Below, in pieces: positions 37,701-50,935 of a DNA stretch of 64,000 nt; position 1 is the first letter of the stretch, and each line of letters starts with the position of its first letter. The position numbers were made by a program, and so were the translations under genes. The stretch is from Paracyclopina nana (Eukaryota > Arthropoda > Copepoda > Cyclopoida > Cyclopettidae): the NCBI GenBank assembly GCA_019096065.1, contig JAGUCH010000007.1, positions 6,904,501 to 6,968,500 on the forward strand. The letters run 5' to 3'. Below the pieces are notes generated by a model that had not been told where the DNA came from, made no database searches, and saw only the letters and a program-made list of their open reading frames with translations.

Positions 37701-39561
37701 AATTAACGTTCAATTTAAAGATGATATAGGCCTTAATTGACAGCAACGTGAAACGTTTTGTAGGTAATTCTGGTGTCAAATTTTCACGTGTTGTAAGTTT
37801 GGTATTTCAAGAGCTGAAATTGTATAAGGCTACAATTGAATTACATTTGAGCTGAAAACACAATTATGTATAAAGGTTAAATGCATGAAGCAAAAAAAAA
37901 TATTGCCTTTAACTAAGTTACATAGTCCATATTGTGCAATAGTATGGCTAAATAGTGCCCAAAGAAGCAAATTCCAGCATGTTGCTATTGACTTTTTCGC
38001 ACTTTCTGGCCTAAATTGGCCTGACTGTGTGACAAATGATAACCAAATCACACTTTCAAGCATAGATAACTGTTTTTTCACATCGATATTTTCTTCCTCT
38101 CCTCTATTTTATCGATGTGTTATTTGTGAGTAGAATATCAGGTTTTGGTCATCAAAAACTAACGATTATCATAGAACCTGAAAACAGCCACACCATCTTC
38201 AAGAACTTTCTTAAGTCTGCTCTAAATCTTCTACCTAATTCTCATCGCATGCAATCATTTCCCAGATTTTTGTGCTGAGAGGATTTTCAATACTAGATTA
38301 CACTTCACAATATAACATTTTTGCAAAATATTTATACTAAAAAAGAAGTCAAAATTGATGAAAGTGTTATTTGATTATTGCTTCATGCCAATAAGGCCAA
38401 ATTTAGGACAAAAAAGTGATCAAAATGGCTAAAACTGGCTACTTTTTCAAGAGCATAAGAATTATACTTTTTAGCTAATTGAATAAAAATCTTAGGAAAA
38501 AATATCAATTTGATTTATTTCCATTATTGACCTTGCTTTCTAATAAAAACTCAAATTTGCTTGGAATAATATTTCTAAAGTAGAATGTACTCGAGTTTTT
38601 TTCACGTAAGTAGATACCTGTGGATTACGATTGACAGCTCGTCTTCTCTGGTTGTGGTAAAGAATACCATTGAGGTAACCTTGAGCATATTTCCACATTT
38701 TCTTATGGTAATTAAATTTTTTTTTCAGCTGCATCACTTTTGAGCCCTAAAGTGAATTTGGGCCTTTCCTTGCAAAATAGCCAGCAAATAAAAGAAGCCA
38801 AGCAGAAAAGCCTTTCACATGTTAAAAGCTTTGCAGTACAAAATTTGGACAAGTTTCCATATCAAAGGCAGGAAAAGGAGACATATAAGGAAGACACTTT
38901 TCATTATCTGTGAGCACATCTCTGTGCAAAAAATTAGCTATGGACATTTATGACGCCCTGTTCATCTATGGGAATACTTTACAGCAAAAAACTATGTTCT
39001 TGTAAATCTCCATATTCTAAGTCCCCAATATTCCAATTTAATGGAAATCAATGATACTATCTAATTAACAAGAAATTAAAAGGACTTTCTTGCATAATCA
39101 TGACCCCCCATAAAGTATTGTTATACTATTAAAAAATAATCCCCTTTTTTGGCCAAGTTTTGGGGTTTATCCTTCACAGTTGAGGGCTCTTTCATGTCTT
39201 TTCCACTGTGTCCCTTCAGAGAGTGTTGTCTCGTTAAGATTGAGCTGGTTTGGATTTGTAGCTAATGGCCAAGGGGAAAGAAGAAGAAGAGCAAGTTTTT
39301 AGGGCTTTTCTGCAACCTTTACAAATTTTCGGCACGTCATTGAAGGGCTTTTAACAAGCATCTAGCCATTCTTGTATGAAACATCCATCATTCATGATCA
39401 AATGTGAGGAGCTTCCACCATTAGCAAGATTTTTCATAGTTCATTTCAATACAAAAATGAACCTAAATTAAGCCACCATGGAAACAAAGGAGTCTAAATA
39501 ATTTAATTTGCTTCACTTTCCTAGGTGAGAGAGTAATAAAGAAATACTGCAACTGATTGTG
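34452..39561. other. Intergenic region without recognised genes
   Basis: AT-rich DNA between the SAMD11-like 5' end and the chitin-binding gene. Apart from MITE fragments near 37390-38110 (CAAATTCCAGC, TTTTTCGCACTTTCTGGCC), no domain-bearing frame, RNA gene or array was recognised. Confidence 0.5.
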
Positions 39562-40650
39562 TTACAAAATTAAATCTTCTTCATATTCCTCATAATCCTC
39601 CATGATGGTGGCTGTGGTTTCATCATTAGTTGTGGTGGTTTCATCATCTGGGTTCCATGTTGTGGTCTCCTCATTATCTTCAGTTGTTGTGGTTGGAGCC
39701 TCAGTTGTTGTGGTTGGAGCCTCAGTTGTTGTGGTTGGGGCCTCTGTTGAGGTGGTTGTGGTCTGTGCCTCAGTAGTTGTGGTTTGAGTCTCAGTGGTTG
39801 TGGTCTGAGCATCAGTTGTTGTGGTTTGCACTTCAGTGGTTGTGATTGGAGCTTCAGTGGTTGTTGTGGTTCCGAAGCAGACCACATGGTCAGGAAAGCT
39901 GCAGACTTGGAGATTTGCATCAAAGAACAAACCTGGTGGGCAATGCATCTCAATTGCCTCCAAGCCATTGCAAATGAAGAATCTGGTGCAGTCAAATGGA
40001 TGTGGAATCAAAACTGCAAGTCCATCCTCAGAAGGTCTGCAAATGACACTGACCTGGCCTGTGGTGGTGGTTGCAGGCTCTGTAGTTGTAGTTGTGGTGG
40101 TTGTAGGCTCTGTAGTGGTGGTTGTAGGTTCTGTGGTGGTTGTAGTTGTGGTAGTAGTGGTTGTTGTTGTGGTGGTTGTAGGCTCTGTGGTGGTGGTGGT
40201 TGTAGTTGTGGTGGTTGTTGTTGTGGTGGTGGTTGTAGTTGTAGTGGTGGTTGTAGGCTCTGTGGTGGTGGTGGTTGTTGTTGTGGTGGTGGTTGTGGTC
40301 GTGGTGGTTGTAGTGGTGGTGGTAGTGGTTGTTGTGGTGGTGGTTGTAGGCTCTGTTGTAGTTGAGGTGGTGGTTGTGCCTTCAGTGGGATAAGGTGTAT
40401 TTTGACAGTGCACTGCATCAGGATAATTGCACACATTGATGGAAGGATCAAATTGGTAGCCATCTGGACAGCTCATCAAAATGGGAGTGTCTCCCTGACA
40501 CATGAAGTACTTCTGGCACTCATAAGGATGGGGAACAAACATGACACCTGGAGGACATTCCACTGTGACTGGGTAGGCATCTTGAGCTGCCAAAGCAGTT
40601 GAACCACTAAATAGGATGAGGATGGCTGAGGAAATGATGGCAGATTTCAT
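39562..40650 (-). CDS. Secreted peritrophin/mucin-like chitin-binding protein, two CBM14 domains
   Basis: A single-exon 362-aa frame from ATG at 40650. Residues 1-21 form a signal peptide (hydrophobic ILILFSGSTALAA). CBM14 (ChtBD2) domain 1 follows at about 31-82 with six cysteines. A Thr-rich block broken by EPTTTTT repeats comes next, then CBM14 domain 2 at about 206-262, again with six cysteines, and a second Thr block with EAPTTTTEAP repeats and an acidic C-terminus. Such proteins bind chitin in the peritrophic matrix or cuticle; the Thr blocks are likely O-glycosylated. A TATA-like GCATAAAAGG (minus strand, about 40715-40724) lies about 70 bp upstream. Thr copy number is probably polymorphic. 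The large plus-strand frames here are antisense shadows of the ACA/ACC repeats. Confidence 0.92.
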   Translation of the reverse strand: MKSAIISSAILILFSGSTALAAQDAYPVTVECPPGVMFVPHPYECQKYFMCQGDTPILMSCPDGYQFDPSINVCNYPDAVHCQNTPYPTEGTTTTSTTTEPTTTTTTTTTTTTTTTTTTTTTTTTTTTTTEPTTTTTTTTTTTTTTTTTTTTTTTEPTTTTTTTTTTTTTTTTEPTTTTTEPTTTTTTTTEPATTTTGQVSVICRPSEDGLAVLIPHPFDCTRFFICNGLEAIEMHCPPGLFFDANLQVCSFPDHVVCFGTTTTTEAPITTTEVQTTTTDAQTTTTETQTTTTEAQTTTTSTEAPTTTTEAPTTTTEAPTTTTEDNEETTTWNPDDETTTTNDETTATIMEDYEEYEEDLIL

Positions 40651-40714
40651 GCTGAAGTCTGGCTGTCTTGGAAGGAGGCAAAAGTGGACTCAAGAGCAGG
40701 CTGAGGTCAATTTG

Positions 40715-40724
40715 GCCTTTTATG
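40715..40724 (-). promoter_or_regulatory. TATA box of the chitin-binding gene
   Basis: Minus-strand GCATAAAAGG sits about 65-75 bp upstream of the ATG at 40650, leaving room for a short 5' UTR. This fits a canonical TATA promoter. Confidence 0.5.
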
Positions 40725-41252
40725 CACCTAGATAAGACTGCCCTTGGTAACTGATTATGTAAAAGGGCCCTTAAAAATGAAGAAGCATTTTCTTCTTTGT
40801 TTGCCATGCACTAATCACGTGAGACTGACGTCATGCACAAATTCCCAGAAATCTGTACATGTAAACTCATTATTGAGCAACAAACTAATATCATCTCTAG
40901 GTTTACTTTTAGCCAATTTTTGGCTGTGTTCAATATTTTTTTTTTTTTTTTTTGCTTTCCTACCATTTCTTTGGCTGAAAATGACCATATCAAATTTGCC
41001 ATTTATGAGGCTTGAATTTCCACTTTTATGCCAGAGTTGACAAAACTGAATTGCATAAAGGAAAAAGTGTCGTTACAACAAGACTTAAATTAATTTGCGC
41101 TTTTTCCTCTCAGAATTGGAAGTGTTCATGAAGGTAAGTTATGCTTTTTTATTTAATACTGCTCATTTACAAACTGTACATAAAATAAATTATTTAGGTT
41201 TGATCCTTAGCTGCTGGTAAAGCGTAAGTGATTGGGGAGTCCTCCAGGATGG

Positions 41253-44200
41253 TCAGACAATGACAATGCCCTGGTCTCTCTTTTTGCAGCATGAAGAGAC
41301 CATTTTGATGAAGACCACCCTGAACTTTTCATCTTTGTAGCAATAGATGAGGAAGTTGAGGGAAGAATTCACTGTGGACAACAAGTGGCTAAAAGAGACC
41401 ACAGCATCCATCCAAGCTGTCCAAGCACTCTCCATATCCATGCCTATGGAAGTAATTACTTTTTCATGGGAAAGCCCAAACTAAGGTATATATTTTTCCT
41501 CACCAAAATGCATGATGTAGGCCTCATAAATATTCACAAAAAACTTGAAGGAATGGCAGACAATGAAAACAACAATGATGCCCACCAGCACTCCAGCCAC
41601 AGTGACATCCCTGGAAGCAAAATCAGAAAGCTTTTGTTACATCTCTTCCTTCTGCTGAATCCATAGGCTGACTTTGCCATTTTCCACATCACTCATAGCA
41701 TCTAGTGATGTTCATCTACAATGTCCTAGTCTTCTACTTAAGATGCTTTCAACTATTGATAATTGAGGAATATCTGCTGTATCAGCACTTTTTCGGGTAA
41801 AGTGGTCTATTCTAAGGAATGAGCTTAAGTGACGAGAAGGGCTGATTTCATTTGCCTGCTATTATAAATATTTTGGAGAAATGTTGATGAGAAAAAGAAG
41901 TCATAATTGCTGGCAAGTACAACAGGATTTTTCGCAGCTACTCAAGTAGGCCAATTCCTGCCAGAAAATATGAAAAAATTAAAAGCAACTGGCCTAAATT
42001 TGCTGGCCAAAATATTTAACATCATGGATCCTGCGATTTAGGCCCATAGCATTATTTTTCAATTTGATTTTCAATATCTAAAAATGCATTTGACAGTGGC
42101 ATGGTTGGAGTTATTATCGCTTCTTATTTAGTGACATCACCAGTAAATAATAAGCGAAAGCAACTCCAACCATGCCTTGATCAAAACCTTAGGCTCTCTT
42201 TGCTGTATCCATACTATATGATATTTCAGCCAATAATCATGCCAAAAACAGCAGTTTCAAGCCAATTTCTCATGATTTTTTCACATTTGTTGGCTAAAAC
42301 TAGCATAATTTAGTTGCAATTGATAATGCTGTCGCACTTTCGAGCAATTTTGACTCTTTTTTCCCATAGATATTTTTTAAAATATCGACCATAACTTGCA
42401 GTTGAGGAACAAGGCCTTTATCAAATTTGCAACAAGATTGGTTTCATAAATGACTTCAAGCTGAGGTGGGAAATTGCCCCAATAACTCAGTAAAGCTTTG
42501 ATGATTTTGATAGTGAGTCAGCTTTGGCTGTCACTGGATGAAATTGATGCCAGCTACTGTATAGAGTGCAATCTAGGAAATCAGCTTACCCAGCAGCTCA
42601 ATTCCCTTCTTAAACGTTTTTACTGAACAAGGAAGAGTTTGGTGGTTATGATTGGGAAATCATCTTTCATGGAGCTTTCACAATTTTCCCACCACCATAC
42701 ACATTTAGTATAGAATGTGTTTGTCCTTCATGACATGCTTGAGCTTGTTGACCCTTATCCATCATTGCCTAATGACTCCCTTATTATCCTTCTCAGCAAA
42801 TGGATAATGATCAATCTCACTAGATCTCCAAGCATACAAATACTTGTGTGGCATCTTTTGACATTTCCCCCCGATCTTTTTGAAAAGGAGCATTTCTCAT
42901 AATGAATGCATTTCTGTGACATCTCCAGTGGAAGATCTATCTTTTTTTCTCTCCTAGAGAAGAAATTGATCCCTGCTGAGGTCAATTATCTATTATCCAG
43001 TTTCTGAGAATGATTAATTTTCAGCTTGGAGATTACTATCAAGAGCAAGGTTTGTGCTTCAATGCCAAGTCATTTTTAATAGATTCTTTTTGAAGCATTT
43101 CATGTGCTTTCAAAGTTCATTGAAAATAAGCACCTGAGTGTAGCCTAAATAGCCATTAGTAGTATTAAAGCTTTTTACCTTCTCTGTCTGGAAGTCAATG
43201 ATGCCAACCTTCTGGTCCTCTCTTTAATGGCTAGGTAGATTTTCGTGTTGAGGGCTATCAATACAACCAATGGAACTATTCCACTCACCAGAAGCATGGT
43301 TATCATGGTAACCTGTGGAAAAAGGAAAAAATGCCAGAAATGTTGATTGAATTTGCCGTCACATTTTGCTCTTATTTCATTAAGCTTGTTCAATACTATT
43401 TATCTATTCTATCAAAGTCTGGAATAAAAAGGAACATTTCTCTAGCATGTTTCTGCTAAGCTCTTGCTTGCTAGGAATCTCATTATATCTATGGTAAAAC
43501 TTTCCCTAGTGATTTTCTACGCCTACACAACCACAATACAGTGGCAGCAAGTGTTCTTCTTTGTTTTTAGCAAAAATAAATACATTTTGTGCTCTAGATG
43601 AAAAATTGGCTCTTTGTGTCATCATGTAACTTGCCAATCTTGGATGATATTGAGAGCTATAAAAAACCTTTTAGAAAGTTAGATCACCATGGCTTTCACT
43701 ATTGAAATACAAAAACTGCTCTCACTTCCTTAGCTTAGTGTGAGAATGTACTTTTTCATCAATATTTAAAGAGCAAATTTGCCCAATTGGTCTCAAATTG
43801 CCTCCTATTCATGCACCAATTGTACAGATAATTATAAGCAAAAAAAAATGTTGCTGACGTTTGTTTGTCCTAAATTAGAAAAATGTTAATTCCAGCGTAA
43901 AGTTAGCTAAAACAATTCTGCAAAGAATTCTGTAATCTGCTTGCAAAAAAATTCCTTATGAGCTAATCTTTATTAGCTTACACTGACGTCCAAAGTAAAT
44001 TGACATTCAAAACACAAGTCATTACTTAGTCAACAAAATAAGTATTATCTCTCATTTGACCCTATTACATTAGAAAAAATAGCAATAGGACTCTAAGCTA
44101 CTTTTTGTACTGAAAAGTGAGGATTTTTTGCATCTTGAAAAAAGCTGATTGATGATAGTCAATTTTCCAGTAGGAAGCCTACTTTCTCACTTTTCTCAGG

Positions 44201-47200
44201 GCTGAAAACATTTTCTGAAATCCAGATACATCCAATACAACTTAGCTTGTGTAAGCACCATTGCAAGCTTTTTCAGCTTCTTTCAGTTCATCCTATTTTG
44301 ATCCAAGTGAGAAATAGGATGCATTTTTTGCCCTCAGTCACACTCATTGCCAGAGATTGCATCATCTTTAATCTTTCTTTTTCGGGTTTTCCAATTAAAA
44401 ATAATAGTCCTAGCTTTTGGACATGAAGTTTTTTTTCTTGCACTAATCAAGAAGTGTGGCTAAATATTATAGAGGAAAGTTTTGATTGCTGGCATTAAAT
44501 GTTTCTCAAGATCAAACTGGATAAAAGCAACCAGCTTTTATATGAGCTTGAGGTCATATTATTTAGCCACTAATTAAGGTATGTGTAGTAGCCTAGCATA
44601 TTGTATTGGAAAATTGATCCTCACGTGCAAGTTAGTTGATTACTGCACAATTACTGAGGCTTTTACTTCCTTCTCTCCACTTTTCACCTTCTCTACTCAA
44701 ATAAAGAAACAAGACATGAAAAGGAAGCTAAAATGGGGCTTTTCTTCACACCAACCTGAACTTGAGATAAACGATGTGAGCCAAAGCTAGCCTAGTGTAA
44801 AAATGACTTTTCCCCCTCTTTTTCAACAGCATCTGATGACCTTATGCTATTTAAAAAAGCTGGTTTGCTTTGAAATGGTGCAAAGAAGGAAATCCAATTT
44901 GTTTGAAAATGTACATACATTCTGAAAGCTTTGGTGCAAGAAGCTCAAGAATGGGGACAAAAAAGGGAAAGTGAAAAAGGGGCATAAATTGAGGACAGCC
45001 CCAATTTCCCTAAAGAGGCATCATTTCCCTGCCTTTGGCCTTAAAATACCTATTTATACAAAAACAACTGTCTCTCACCTGAGTGTAGATGGGATTTTTT
45101 CTCAGTTCTGTGGTTGAGGCTCTGGCTTTGGTCAAGATGATGGTCTCATTCTTGTTCAATGCAGCATTGAAGACTGATGTTGTCTACACAGAAATGAAGG
45201 TAAGAATAAGCACTAAAAAGCTACAATTTATGTTTTGTCACATGTAGTAGCCATTACAATAATTCAGTTTAGCTGCTTAGTATGGTTGTGAACAAAGAAA
45301 AATATTGATGTGAAAAACAATTTAAAATGGCTTGAAAAAGCAATGTGATTTCTTTTAGAAGCAAAGTTAGGCCAATTTATGCCAAAAAATGTGAAAAAAT
45401 CAATAGAATTTGGCTTGAATTTGCTGTTTATGCGCCATATTTGGCTGAAATATTGCGCATTAATGAGCAAGTTAACAGGGCCTTTGGGTGTGCTCAGCTG
45501 CATATTATGGTTGATATTACAAAAAACTTTTAATGCGAAACACAAGCCAAAATAGCAAACTTTGGCCATTTCAGTCAAAAAAAAAAAATAATTTGGCCTT
45601 GCGCAATGACTGTTTTAAAGAAAAATGTCGATGTGAATCACAATTGAAAACGGCTTGAAAAAGCAATGTGATTTCCTATTGCAGCAAAGTTAGGCCAATT
45701 TATGCCAAAAAATGTGAAAAAACCAGTTGAATGTGGCTTGAATTTGCTGTTTATACGTGATATTTGACTCAAATATTGCTTATTTTGGATCATGTCAACA
45801 TGGCCTATTAGAGTGAAAATGACGTACCACATTTTCATAGGTTGTTTCAAACTCCAGGAACCGGCAGATGTTGAAAACCACTGAGAAAACAACAAGGCCA
45901 GCCACAGAAAAAATGCCAGCACAACTTGAGCCTACATAATGAGGATGGCAAACAGAGACATACCTCTCTATGGCTACTGCAAGTGTGCTGTAAATTGAGC
46001 CTGTAACCGAAAAAGAAACGTGAACTCGTGGTTATTCATGACATTGGGAGGTCATACATCATTCATTGCCTTATTTCCTTATCATTATTAGAAAGCTCTA
46101 GCTTTCTAATATTACATGTTGTGTTTTGACGATACTTTCAATGAAGCACAAGCACTTTATTTGACATTATAACTTTGTCAAACCAATTACTTGGTTGATG
46201 AGACTTGGATTGTTAACTTCCAGCTTTATTGTCAGTCTCCAAAACTGACATGAAATGCTAGGTAAGAAAGATCTTGCTTAAAGTTTAATGGAGTCTTCTT
46301 GCATTATGCAATTCTAGAAAGCCCCATGACAAAAGTAAACAAATTCCATTGCTTGAGGCATACTTTTCAAAAAAGGATATTTATGTGAACTTATCCTACT
46401 CCAATTTTGCAGAAAAGCCATGCTGCTCAGATTGGAGGGGAAGTTCTCAAAGTGGGTTGGGCTTACTAAATATGATGCTAGCACCAAAGCCAAAAGTTGG
46501 TTTTGGGAAATATGCCAAGCTCTAATAAGGGGATGTGGTTTCCATTGCTTTCTCTTTGGCCAGTCAAAAGCAAAAACATCATATGAGTATTTTAGATTGC
46601 CCAACTTTCTTATTGACTGGACCACCATCTGAACCTGACTGAAATCAATGTAATTACCTGTGAGAGCAATCTGAGCCAGAGGCAAAATGTAAGGGACAAT
46701 GAATGGAAACACCTGGTCAAAGTACAAATGGGACACATGGGGTAGGCAGAAGAGCATCAGGTTGAAGACAATGCACAGAATGTCAAAGGAAATCAGGGTA
46801 ATGAGGATCTGCATGAAAGTTGGCTTGAGGTCCATTTCCTGGCTGAAGAGGACCAGAATGGATGTCACATTTCCTGGGGGGACAAAAATATTATTGAGAA
46901 AAAGTCCAGTTGGTGAAGGCAATTGCTGAATGTCTTACCCAGCAGTCCAAGAATGCCAACAATGCCTTGTGTAACTCCTTCAATTGCAAAGCGGACTGAT
47001 TGAACCCACATTCCATCCTCATTGGAGGTTTCAACAGGTCCAATTGTTGCTCCCATGGTGAAGTTGTCCATGGCTGAAAGGGCAAAATTTCCTTGGTTAC
47101 CCTGATTCTGGCATTCACCTGCATCTGCATTTGTCTGTCGATGTTTTTAAATGTTGAAGATAATTTTTTGGCAATGCAACTCTCTCAAAACAAATGCCTG

Positions 47201-48087
47201 AGTAATGACACTTGATTGCTATCTTTCAGGTCTCCTTTCAGTTTCCAAGACTGAATTGTAGCTGCATTGAAGCAACTCGACAAGACTTAATACAACATTT
47301 TGAGCTCAAGGTTGTATTTGCAAGCTTCTGAGGATTAGAATACAGCTTGAGGCACAAGTCATCACCTTGTTTTTAAGTTGAGTGATCATGCATGTCACAA
47401 GCTGGCAGGTGGCTTGAGGGTGATGTCTATTAAGAGGAAGATGTACTAAAAGGGTCCTCTGAACACTCAAGAGAACCTGTTAGCAGAAATGATAACACTG
47501 GCAAGATGTATCCCTCTCAACAGGAGTCCCATTAGCAAACAATGAGCCTTATTTTGTAGGTAGTTCACAAGCCTTTCTGCATCTAAATGGATGGCTGTCT
47601 GCTAGCTAAATTGCTACACTTATGGTACACTTTGTGGCAGAGGACCACCACCATCTCTCACCAAAAGAGGTTCACATCTTTTGTGTTATTGGAAATGTAT
47701 TGATACTGAATATAGAGCTAGTCAAATCCAATACCCAAGCACCAAAGAAGAAGGATGTGTAGACCATATGAAGCCATAAAAGGGTTAGTATTATTGAATG
47801 AATGACCTCCACAAAATTGGGCAAAGAAAGTTACTCTTTGCTGGCTCTTTTTTTGCCAAGGTAAACAAAAATGATGAAAAGTGAAATACTTTCCAATTCC
47901 CGTCACGTTTTCACTTTGGCCAATTCACAAAAAAGTACTGCTGCACTCTAACAACTTTCCTAGGAAATGATCAAACACAAATGGACCCTTTTTGGAGAGA
48001 CAGAAAAGGTCCACTTTTGCCAAGAAATTACCTTTCTTTTTGAGCATTAAATGAGTTCTCACCTGACAATAGGGTTGTGTTCTCCAT
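41253..48087 (-). CDS. Rhodopsin-family peptide GPCR, FMRFamide-receptor-like (8 coding exons)
   Basis: Coding exons 5' to 3' on minus: 48087-48063, 47073-46939, 46873-46658, 46000-45828, 45183-45079, 43312-43179, 41610-41504 and 41443-41253. All introns are GT-AG and the phases close to a 361-aa protein. The N-terminus carries N-glycosylation sites (NTT, NFT). TM1 is about 42-63, TM2 73-96, TM3 112-136 with ERY at 137-139 in place of DRY, TM4 152-171, a long ECL2, TM5 218-246, TM6 266-288 (VFIVCHSFKFFVNIYE) and TM7 311-333 with NSSLNFLIY in place of NPxxY, then a Cys-rich tail. The TM6/TM7 signature resembles FMRFamide-type neuropeptide receptors; the ligand is inferred. The usual TM3/ECL2 disulfide cysteines are not seen. 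The first exon extends 5' to 48112 as UTR. A minus AATAAA lies at 41148-41153. Confidence 0.85.
45184..45827. repeat. GPCR intron holding two direct MITE copies
   Basis: The blocks at about 45297-45430 and 45620-45755 share GGCTTGAAAAAGCAATGTGA and AAAGTTAGGCCAATTTATGC. Another member lies in the downstream intron at about 41865-42420. Confidence 0.65.
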
Positions 48088-48112
48088 AATATGGCCAGTC
48101 TACTATGCCAAC

Positions 48113-50820
48113 CTGAAAAAGACCAAAGAGTGAAAGGATGCTTTTCTATTATCTTATAGCTACCTAAAAAAATTTCTACAAATAAGTCTTGCTTCCTTGC
48201 TGTCATAGTGTAAAAAAACCCATAAAGTTGATGCATTTACTCCCTCAATAAAGAAGTGCATTTTTTTATTTTTTGCTGATAAGTTTTTTGGGAAACTTTC
48301 ATTATCAGGACCAGGGGCATATCCATCGAGTAATCCTGACGGAATAATTCTACTTTTGAATCACGCAACTATAATAGTTATTTCGTCCTCCGCTAGGGAG
48401 CGCTCCAGTAGCGCTAGTACATAAAAATAGCGCAAAATTCAAATTCAAGAACTGGATAAACCAGTGTGAGAGTTAGCGCTCACGCTCGCTCGCATCACAT
48501 GCCTGAAAGTGTTACCAGCCTTTTCCAACTTTAGCTCGTCTTAAAATAAAATCAGGCTGTTTTTATGGTTTCTTGGGGATAATTTGGAATCCTTATATCC
48601 TAACACCAAGAAAATTCCACAGATTTAAATAGAAATTTCGTCCTGCACCCTACCATAGCATAGTCCGATGACGTGCTATAGTAAAGCTGCGCATAGAGCT
48701 CACCTTATACTATAGATCATCTTGATCAGGACATGCATTAGCACCTTTTAGAGTGGGAAATGCCTGCTAGGCAATTAAAAGGAATGATGTTTATTTTTCT
48801 TCTTCAGCCTTGCTGACTGTAATTTTCACTTGCTGCCACAAGCAAAAGCCCTGCTTGGAATTGAAAAAAGGAAGTCAAGTTTATCTGTACTGCAGTACTG
48901 AGTAATTAATCATTTCCTTGAGTAGCTATACATGTGGTTATGACTTGCATAGAAACTTTTTTCTGATCAATCGATACATTTAATCAGGAAAACTTTTTTG
49001 ACCATGTGGCTAGTTCAAGCTAAATGTGAAAGCTATGAGACATGATTTATGCCCTTCAACTTTATTTTCAGTCCCCAATACTGAAATTGACAAAAGATGA
49101 GCAACTATTTTAAAAGGCGTCAATTTTTCCACTACACAGTGGCTCAAAATGCCTTCTTGACGCGCACGGAAAAAAACTCGCAAAATCGTTGCAGTCAATT
49201 TTCATAGGGCCGTAAGCTAAAAGCAGACATTCAGAGCTCCCAAGTCCGCAAATTTCCGCAGCCAATTTTGATGAATAATCATTAAATGTGGTCTGATTGA
49301 CCTCTCAGTCATCATAGATAAATTACATTCGATTCCAATCAAAAGTTATGGATGCCCAAGAAATGGGCAAAAATAACTATTCTAGCATTTTACAAGCTTA
49401 ACACTTTTTCAGGAAAAGTTTGATGTTGAAGTCAAATTTGAATCTGTATCTGTCAATTAAAACCAGTTTTGACTATTTCAATTGCTCAGAAGTCAACCAA
49501 ATCAGATGACAAAAATTAGTGGTAAAATGGGACTTTGGGCGATTTGGCGGATTTTCTCGTGCGCGTGAAATCGGCTTTTTGACCCACTGTGCACTAGTTG
49601 CTTTTATTATCCACTTCTATACAAATTATGACACCTACAAAACACTTGAACTTGTCATGTGTCAAGTGTTCAATTTGTCCAATTTGAAATGAAAGCAGAT
49701 TATTGCTGATCTTGCTTCAACTGAATTGTTGCTTTCAAATTCACTACATATGCTAGCTTTCTAGGTAATAATGAATACAATGAGCTCAGATCTTGCTTAC
49801 CCAATAGTTGTAGAAATATTGATGAAAGAAATTCTCTTATGTAGATATGGTGTTGACTCTTGGGCGATCTAAGAGCAATTGGTTTGTCTCCTTCCGCGTC
49901 TCCAAATAATGATGTTCTAGCTAGCGCTCAATACTACACAGAGCAAGGCTTTCTCTCCGCTGAAGTCGCGCACAAATTCCACTTTTTCGGCCAATCTTCC
50001 AACAAGCAAAAGCCTGTTGGCCAAGAATTGGAAATGGAATGAATCACGCCATCCAACAAGTTTTGTCTGAGCAACTAAAAAGACCTTTCATATGCTCTAA
50101 AATTACAAAAAAAATTGACGCAAAGACACCTAATACATTGGAGTTGAATTTCAGTTCAGTAGACTGAAAGAGACATTGGATGGTGCTAATCAAGTCTCAT
50201 TGCTTTGCTATTTGATTTTAATGCTGAGCATGGCCAAAAAATGGTTTTGAATATCGTCAAAACATAACTTGCAAAGTTTTCTAGATGACCAGCCAACATC
50301 AGATGGAAGAAGTTTGGTTATCCTTTTCCTTTTCTGGAACCAAATGGCATTGGAAAACTTTTTATTGCTAACACTTTTCCATATGAGAAGAGATTTGGCC
50401 AAAATTGGTATAAAGCAAAATCCTTTGATCTCAGATATGCATATTGGTTCTTTTGCAAGCTGCTCTGTAGCTATAGATTACTTTTTAATTGAAGATACTC
50501 TAAAATACTTTCAAAAAAGCTTTCTTTTGTATTTGAAGCTAGGCTCATTCATGAAAACAGCTTAGATACACCTTGGTAGCTCCTTTTTCCTCTTCTCCCA
50601 AAGGAAAGTTTTTTTCAGATTTCACAGGAATTAACCTTTATAGTAGAGAAAAGGTCCTGTTAGCTGCATCTGGCCAAAATGGCATTTAACTTGATTCAAA
50701 TGAATGATTCTTACTCCATGTAAGAACTTAATTGTTGTATAGTACCTACACCACTCTGACACAATTGCGGTAATTAGAAAGCCCCATAGTAGTGCGTGGG
50801 AACCAAAATGCACTCAGGGG
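48113..50820. other. Intergenic region between the GPCR gene and the Polinton
   Basis: No gene was recognised. It contains a MITE (49135-49591), TTTCAGT...ACTGAAA palindromes near 49066 and 50150, and AT-rich DNA. The left terminus of the Polinton should lie in or near its right part, but no terminal repeat was identified. Confidence 0.5.
49135..49591. mobile_element. 457-bp MITE, copy B
   Basis: The inverse-orientation relative of 33791-34246, with terminal repeats CACAGTGGCTCAAAA and TTTTTGACCCACTGTG. Internal landmarks include TTCCGCAGCCAATTTTGATG and CCAAATCGCC-type sequence near the end. Confidence 0.8.
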
Positions 50821-50935
50821 TAAGTGCAATTTGCACCCTTGTGGGGGTGCAAAGGTGCAATTGCACCAAGGTGCAAAACAGGTGCTTTCTCAGGGTTGCA
50901 CCATAGTTTTTAGTGCATTGCACTTTTGGTGAGGG
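50820..50935. repeat. GTGCAA/TTGCAC motif cluster upstream of the first IAP gene
   Basis: About eight GTGCAA or TTGCAC hexamers fall within 110 bp, several in palindromic pairs such as GGTGCAATTGCACC. The region upstream of the second IAP gene has fewer copies. It could be a regulatory array or a remnant of terminal repeat sequence. Confidence 0.5.

Noticed and set aside
39602-40393. Long plus-strand frames rich in Val, Gly or Cys
   Set aside because: They are antisense translations of the Thr-codon repeats of the chitin-binding gene.
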